Source of the DNA: DATEAV01 sp964513155
GTDB taxonomy: Bacteria > Chloroflexota > Anaerolineae > Anaerolineales > E44-bin32
NCBI GenBank assembly: GCA_964513155.1
Contig: CAZEMA010000002.1
Location: 4,891 to 68,890 of the forward strand
Length of the DNA stretch: 64,000 bases
Direction of reading: 5' to 3'
Both the position numbers and the translations under genes were made by a program. Below are positions 62,062-64,000 of the stretch, in pieces. The first letter of the stretch is position 1. Each line of letters begins with the position of its first letter. The notes under the pieces are model-generated. The model was not told the origin of the DNA, did not search any database, and saw only the letters and a list, made by a program, of their open reading frames with translations.

Positions 62062-62228
62062 GCGGAGGCAGATCGGGGATCAAATCGAGCGAAGCCGCCG
62101 CCCGTGAGGTTGGCTGCGGAGATCCCCGTGCCGGCCGGCTGAGGCAAGGCGGCCCATCCTGACCGATGAGGCCCTTTCGGACGAGTCCAACATGGCCGCT
62201 CACCGGCGACGACTGTGGCAGGAGAGCT

Positions 62229-62889
62229 ATGACACCCCTTGACTACTTCCGACCGAAGTCCATAGACGAAGCCTTGAAGCTGCTACAGCGGGGGTTGCCC
62301 CTTGGCGGGGGCACGGCCCTGACCCCTCGCCGTCGGCAGCTTCCGGCTGTGGTCGATCTTCAGGGCCTGGGGCTTGATGCGCTTGAGTGCAAGGACAATC
62401 GGATCATCGCCGGCGCGGCTCTCACGCTCCAGAAGCTGGCGGAGGCTGGGGAGCCCGTCCCGGCCGCGCTGGCGGAGGCTTGCCGGCGGGAAGCGGGCCT
62501 CAACCTGCGGAACGTGGCGACGCTGGCGGGCGCGCTTGTGACTTGCGACGGGCGCTCCCCGCTGGCCACGGTCCTCCTGGCNNNNNNNNNNNNNNNNNNN
62601 NNNNNNNNNNNNNNNNNNNNNNNNNNNNNNNNNNNNNNNNNNNNNNNNNNNNNNNNNNNNNNNNNNNNNNNNNNNNNNNNNCCGGGTGGCCTTGGGCGGC
62701 TTCGGGAAGAGGCCCATTCGCCTGTTGGGCGCGGAAGCAGCCGCGGGCCAGGAGGGGAACCTGGAGGCGGCGGCCGAGGCGGCTCGCGTCGCCTACGCGG
62801 GTGCGGACGACGCCTGGGCAAGCGCCGAGTACCGGTCAGCCGTGGCTGGTGTCTTGGTGCGCCGGCTGTTGGCGGAGGCGGTGGAATAG
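62229..62889 (+). CDS. Xanthine dehydrogenase FAD subunit (YgfM-like), interrupted by gap
   Basis: It starts at ATG 62229 with GGCAGGAGAGCT upstream. The left part (118 codons) has LDYFRPKSIDEALKLLQRG, LPLGGGTALTP (FAD) and LNLRNVATLAGALVTCDG. The right part after the gap, ending at TAG 62889, has RVALGGFGKRPIRLL, the C-terminal domain. The two parts are in different frames relative to the N run, which only shows that the gap length is wrong. E. coli YgfM has about 259 aa, so some 75 residues are missing. The stop overlaps the next start by 1 nt. Confidence 0.85.
62582..62681. other. Assembly gap (100 N) inside the FAD subunit
   Basis: Conventional gap of unknown length. The protein comparison suggests roughly 225 bp are missing. 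Confidence 0.95.
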
Positions 62890-64000
62890 TGCGCATCTCG
62901 TTCGTCCTCAACGGGGAGAAGGTTTGGCTGGAGTTGCCGCCCGACACGACCCTGCTGGCGGTCTTGCGCGAACACCTGGGGGTCTTCGGTGTCAAGCACG
63001 GCTGTGAGACGGGGGAGTGCGGCGCCTGCACCGTCCTCCTCGACGGAATGCCGGTGAACTCCTGCGTCATGCTAGCGGCCCAGGCGGATGGGCACGAAGT
63101 CACGACCATTGAGGCCATCGGTGAGCGGCCGGATCAGGCCTGGAAGACCACGGACGGACTGGATCCGATTCAGCAGGCCTTCGTGGAGACGGGGGCAATC
63201 CAGTGCGGCTACTGCACGCCGGCCATGGTCCTGGCAGCCAAAGCGCTGTTGGACACCGAGCCCAATCCGACGCAAGAGCAGATCCGGCAGGCGTTCTCGG
63301 GAGTGCTCTGCCGCTGTACGGGATACCTCAAGCCTGTGCAAGCCGTGCTTCGGGCGGCGGCCGTCCTCCGAGGCGAGGAGGTCGAGCCAATCGCCGGACC
63401 GCTCTCGGCCGCGCCCTATCTCTTCCTGCCACCGGAGGGAGAGCCTGGCGCCGGAGAAGAGGCAGGTAGCGGGCCTGGCGTGCGGACAAGCGCGGCCGTC
63501 ATGCCTCGCATCCAGGCGGCCCCTCGACTGAAGCCATGGGCGGCTGTGGGTCGCCCGCAGGCAAAGGTTGACGCGGCCAAGCTGGCCCAGGGCAAGCCGG
63601 CCTTCGCCGCCGACATCGAGATGCGGGGCATGCTCGTGGCTAAGGTGCTGCATAGCACCCAGGCGCATGCCCGGATCGTTCATCTCGACGTCTCGAGGGC
63701 GCGCGCCCTCCCGGGCGTGGCCGCGGTTCTCACCTGGGAGGACCTCCCCCGAGTCGCCTACTCCACCGCCGGGCAGTCTGATCCCATCCCCGGACCGCTG
63801 GACTCGTTCTCGCTTGACAACAAAGTACGCTTCGTCGGCGACCGTGTCGCCTTCGTGGCGGCAGAGAGCGAGGCGATCGCTGAGGAAGCGCTTCGCCTCA
63901 TTGAAGTCGAATACGAGCCTCTACCGGCGATCCTTGATCCGGCCGAGGCGATGGCGCCCGGCGCTCCCCGCATCCACGACGAGCAGGAATACGTTAACTT
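62889..64000 (+). CDS. Xanthine dehydrogenase-type hydroxylase, fused [2Fe-2S] and Mo subunits (copy 2, XdhD-like), incomplete at window end
   Basis: The frame is open from GTG 62889 to the last base (370 codons). The two-cluster domain is complete: CETGECGACTVLLDG, then CGYCTPAMVLAAKALL and CRCTGYLKPVQAVLRA, with the usual CRCTGY motif. A Pro/Gly/Ala-rich linker of about 45 residues leads to the Mo part (VGRPQAKVDAAKLAQGKPAF, then GDRVAFVAAESEAIAEEALR). The order ygfM-xdhD is that of E. coli, where XdhD is also such a fusion. The active-site motifs lie beyond the window, so the substrate is unknown. It is only distantly like copy 1, so the two probably work on different rings or in different directions. 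Confidence 0.9.
   Translation, partial: MRISFVLNGEKVWLELPPDTTLLAVLREHLGVFGVKHGCETGECGACTVLLDGMPVNSCVMLAAQADGHEVTTIEAIGERPDQAWKTTDGLDPIQQAFVETGAIQCGYCTPAMVLAAKALLDTEPNPTQEQIRQAFSGVLCRCTGYLKPVQAVLRAAAVLRGEEVEPIAGPLSAAPYLFLPPEGEPGAGEEAGSGPGVRTSAAVMPRIQAAPRLKPWAAVGRPQAKVDAAKLAQGKPAFAADIEMRGMLVAKVLHSTQAHARIVHLDVSRARALPGVAAVLTWEDLPRVAYSTAGQSDPIPGPLDSFSLDNKVRFVGDRVAFVAAESEAIAEEALRLIEVEYEPLPAILDPAEAMAPGAPRIHDEQEYVN

Noticed and set aside
62062..62228. Structured-looking spacer before the YgfM-like gene considered as a ribozyme or Moco riboswitch
   Set aside because: CCGATGAGGCCCTTTCGGACGA has a hammerhead-like GATGAG but no GAAA core partner, and I could not match a Moco motif.

Overview
This is a high-GC scaffold from an uncultured bacterium, broken by four runs of exactly 100 N. 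The most likely source is Chloroflexota (Anaerolineae-like). That placement is an inference from the gene set: an F420-making bacterium with parAB-jag-yidC-yidD-rnpA-rpmH, a TatA/TatC pair, Ser/Thr kinases with outward TolB-type propellers, heptamer repeat arrays and apparently leaderless promoters. I recognised no tRNA, rRNA, CRISPR array or insertion sequence.

Region 1 (1-25980) is housekeeping. It begins with the end of a transglutaminase-like membrane protein and a GAF/PAS adenylate cyclase. A minus-strand block follows (asp23-nusB, tatA-tatC, panE, parB-parA-pfkB, jag-yidC-lipoprotein-yidD-rnpA-rpmH) that looks like an origin-proximal neighbourhood, although dnaA is not seen. Next come an orphan ParA, murA with a SAM-hydrolase-family gene, a membrane protein with gyrB, a MarR-controlled ABC exporter, an M14 carboxypeptidase, a Ser/Thr kinase and folD.

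Region 2 (26356-51264, all plus strand) is a nucleobase catabolism locus. It carries two adenine deaminases, a UTRA-type GntR regulator, two carbamoyltransferases, carbamate kinase, and a complete BMP-type nucleoside ABC importer (lipoprotein, double ATPase, two permeases). It also holds a threonine-synthase-like and a second fold-type-II PLP enzyme, a glycosyltransferase, a dihydropyrimidinase/hydantoinase, a class III aminotransferase, a xanthine-dehydrogenase-type hydroxylase in two genes, and a NUDIX hydrolase.

Region 3 (51543-55927) is a tight operon for the deazaflavin cofactor F420: npdG, cofE, an F420-type PPOX protein, an FbiB-C-terminal-like nitroreductase, cofD and cofC. Region 4 (56272-64000) returns to nucleobase chemistry. 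It has a dihydropyrimidine-dehydrogenase-like flavo-FeS protein, ssnA, an F420-type LLM oxidoreductase, a hotdog thioesterase, an XDH FAD subunit broken by a gap, and a second fused FeS-Mo hydroxylase that runs off the window. Apart from two inserted genes, this is the E. coli order ygfK-ssnA-ygfM-xdhD.

Taken together, purines would be imported, deaminated, hydroxylated, reduced, ring-opened and finally split to carbamoyl phosphate. Carbamate kinase would then make ATP, with F420 made and used in the same locus. This resembles the anaerobic urate/purine gene set of gut bacteria, but the added F420 arm would be new.

The window also holds several uncatalogued repeats: a ~120-bp palindromic element at the 3' ends of genes (three copies plus a fragment), two palindromic heptamer arrays flanking an orphan gene, and a 32-bp perfect palindrome translated inside the threonine synthase gene.
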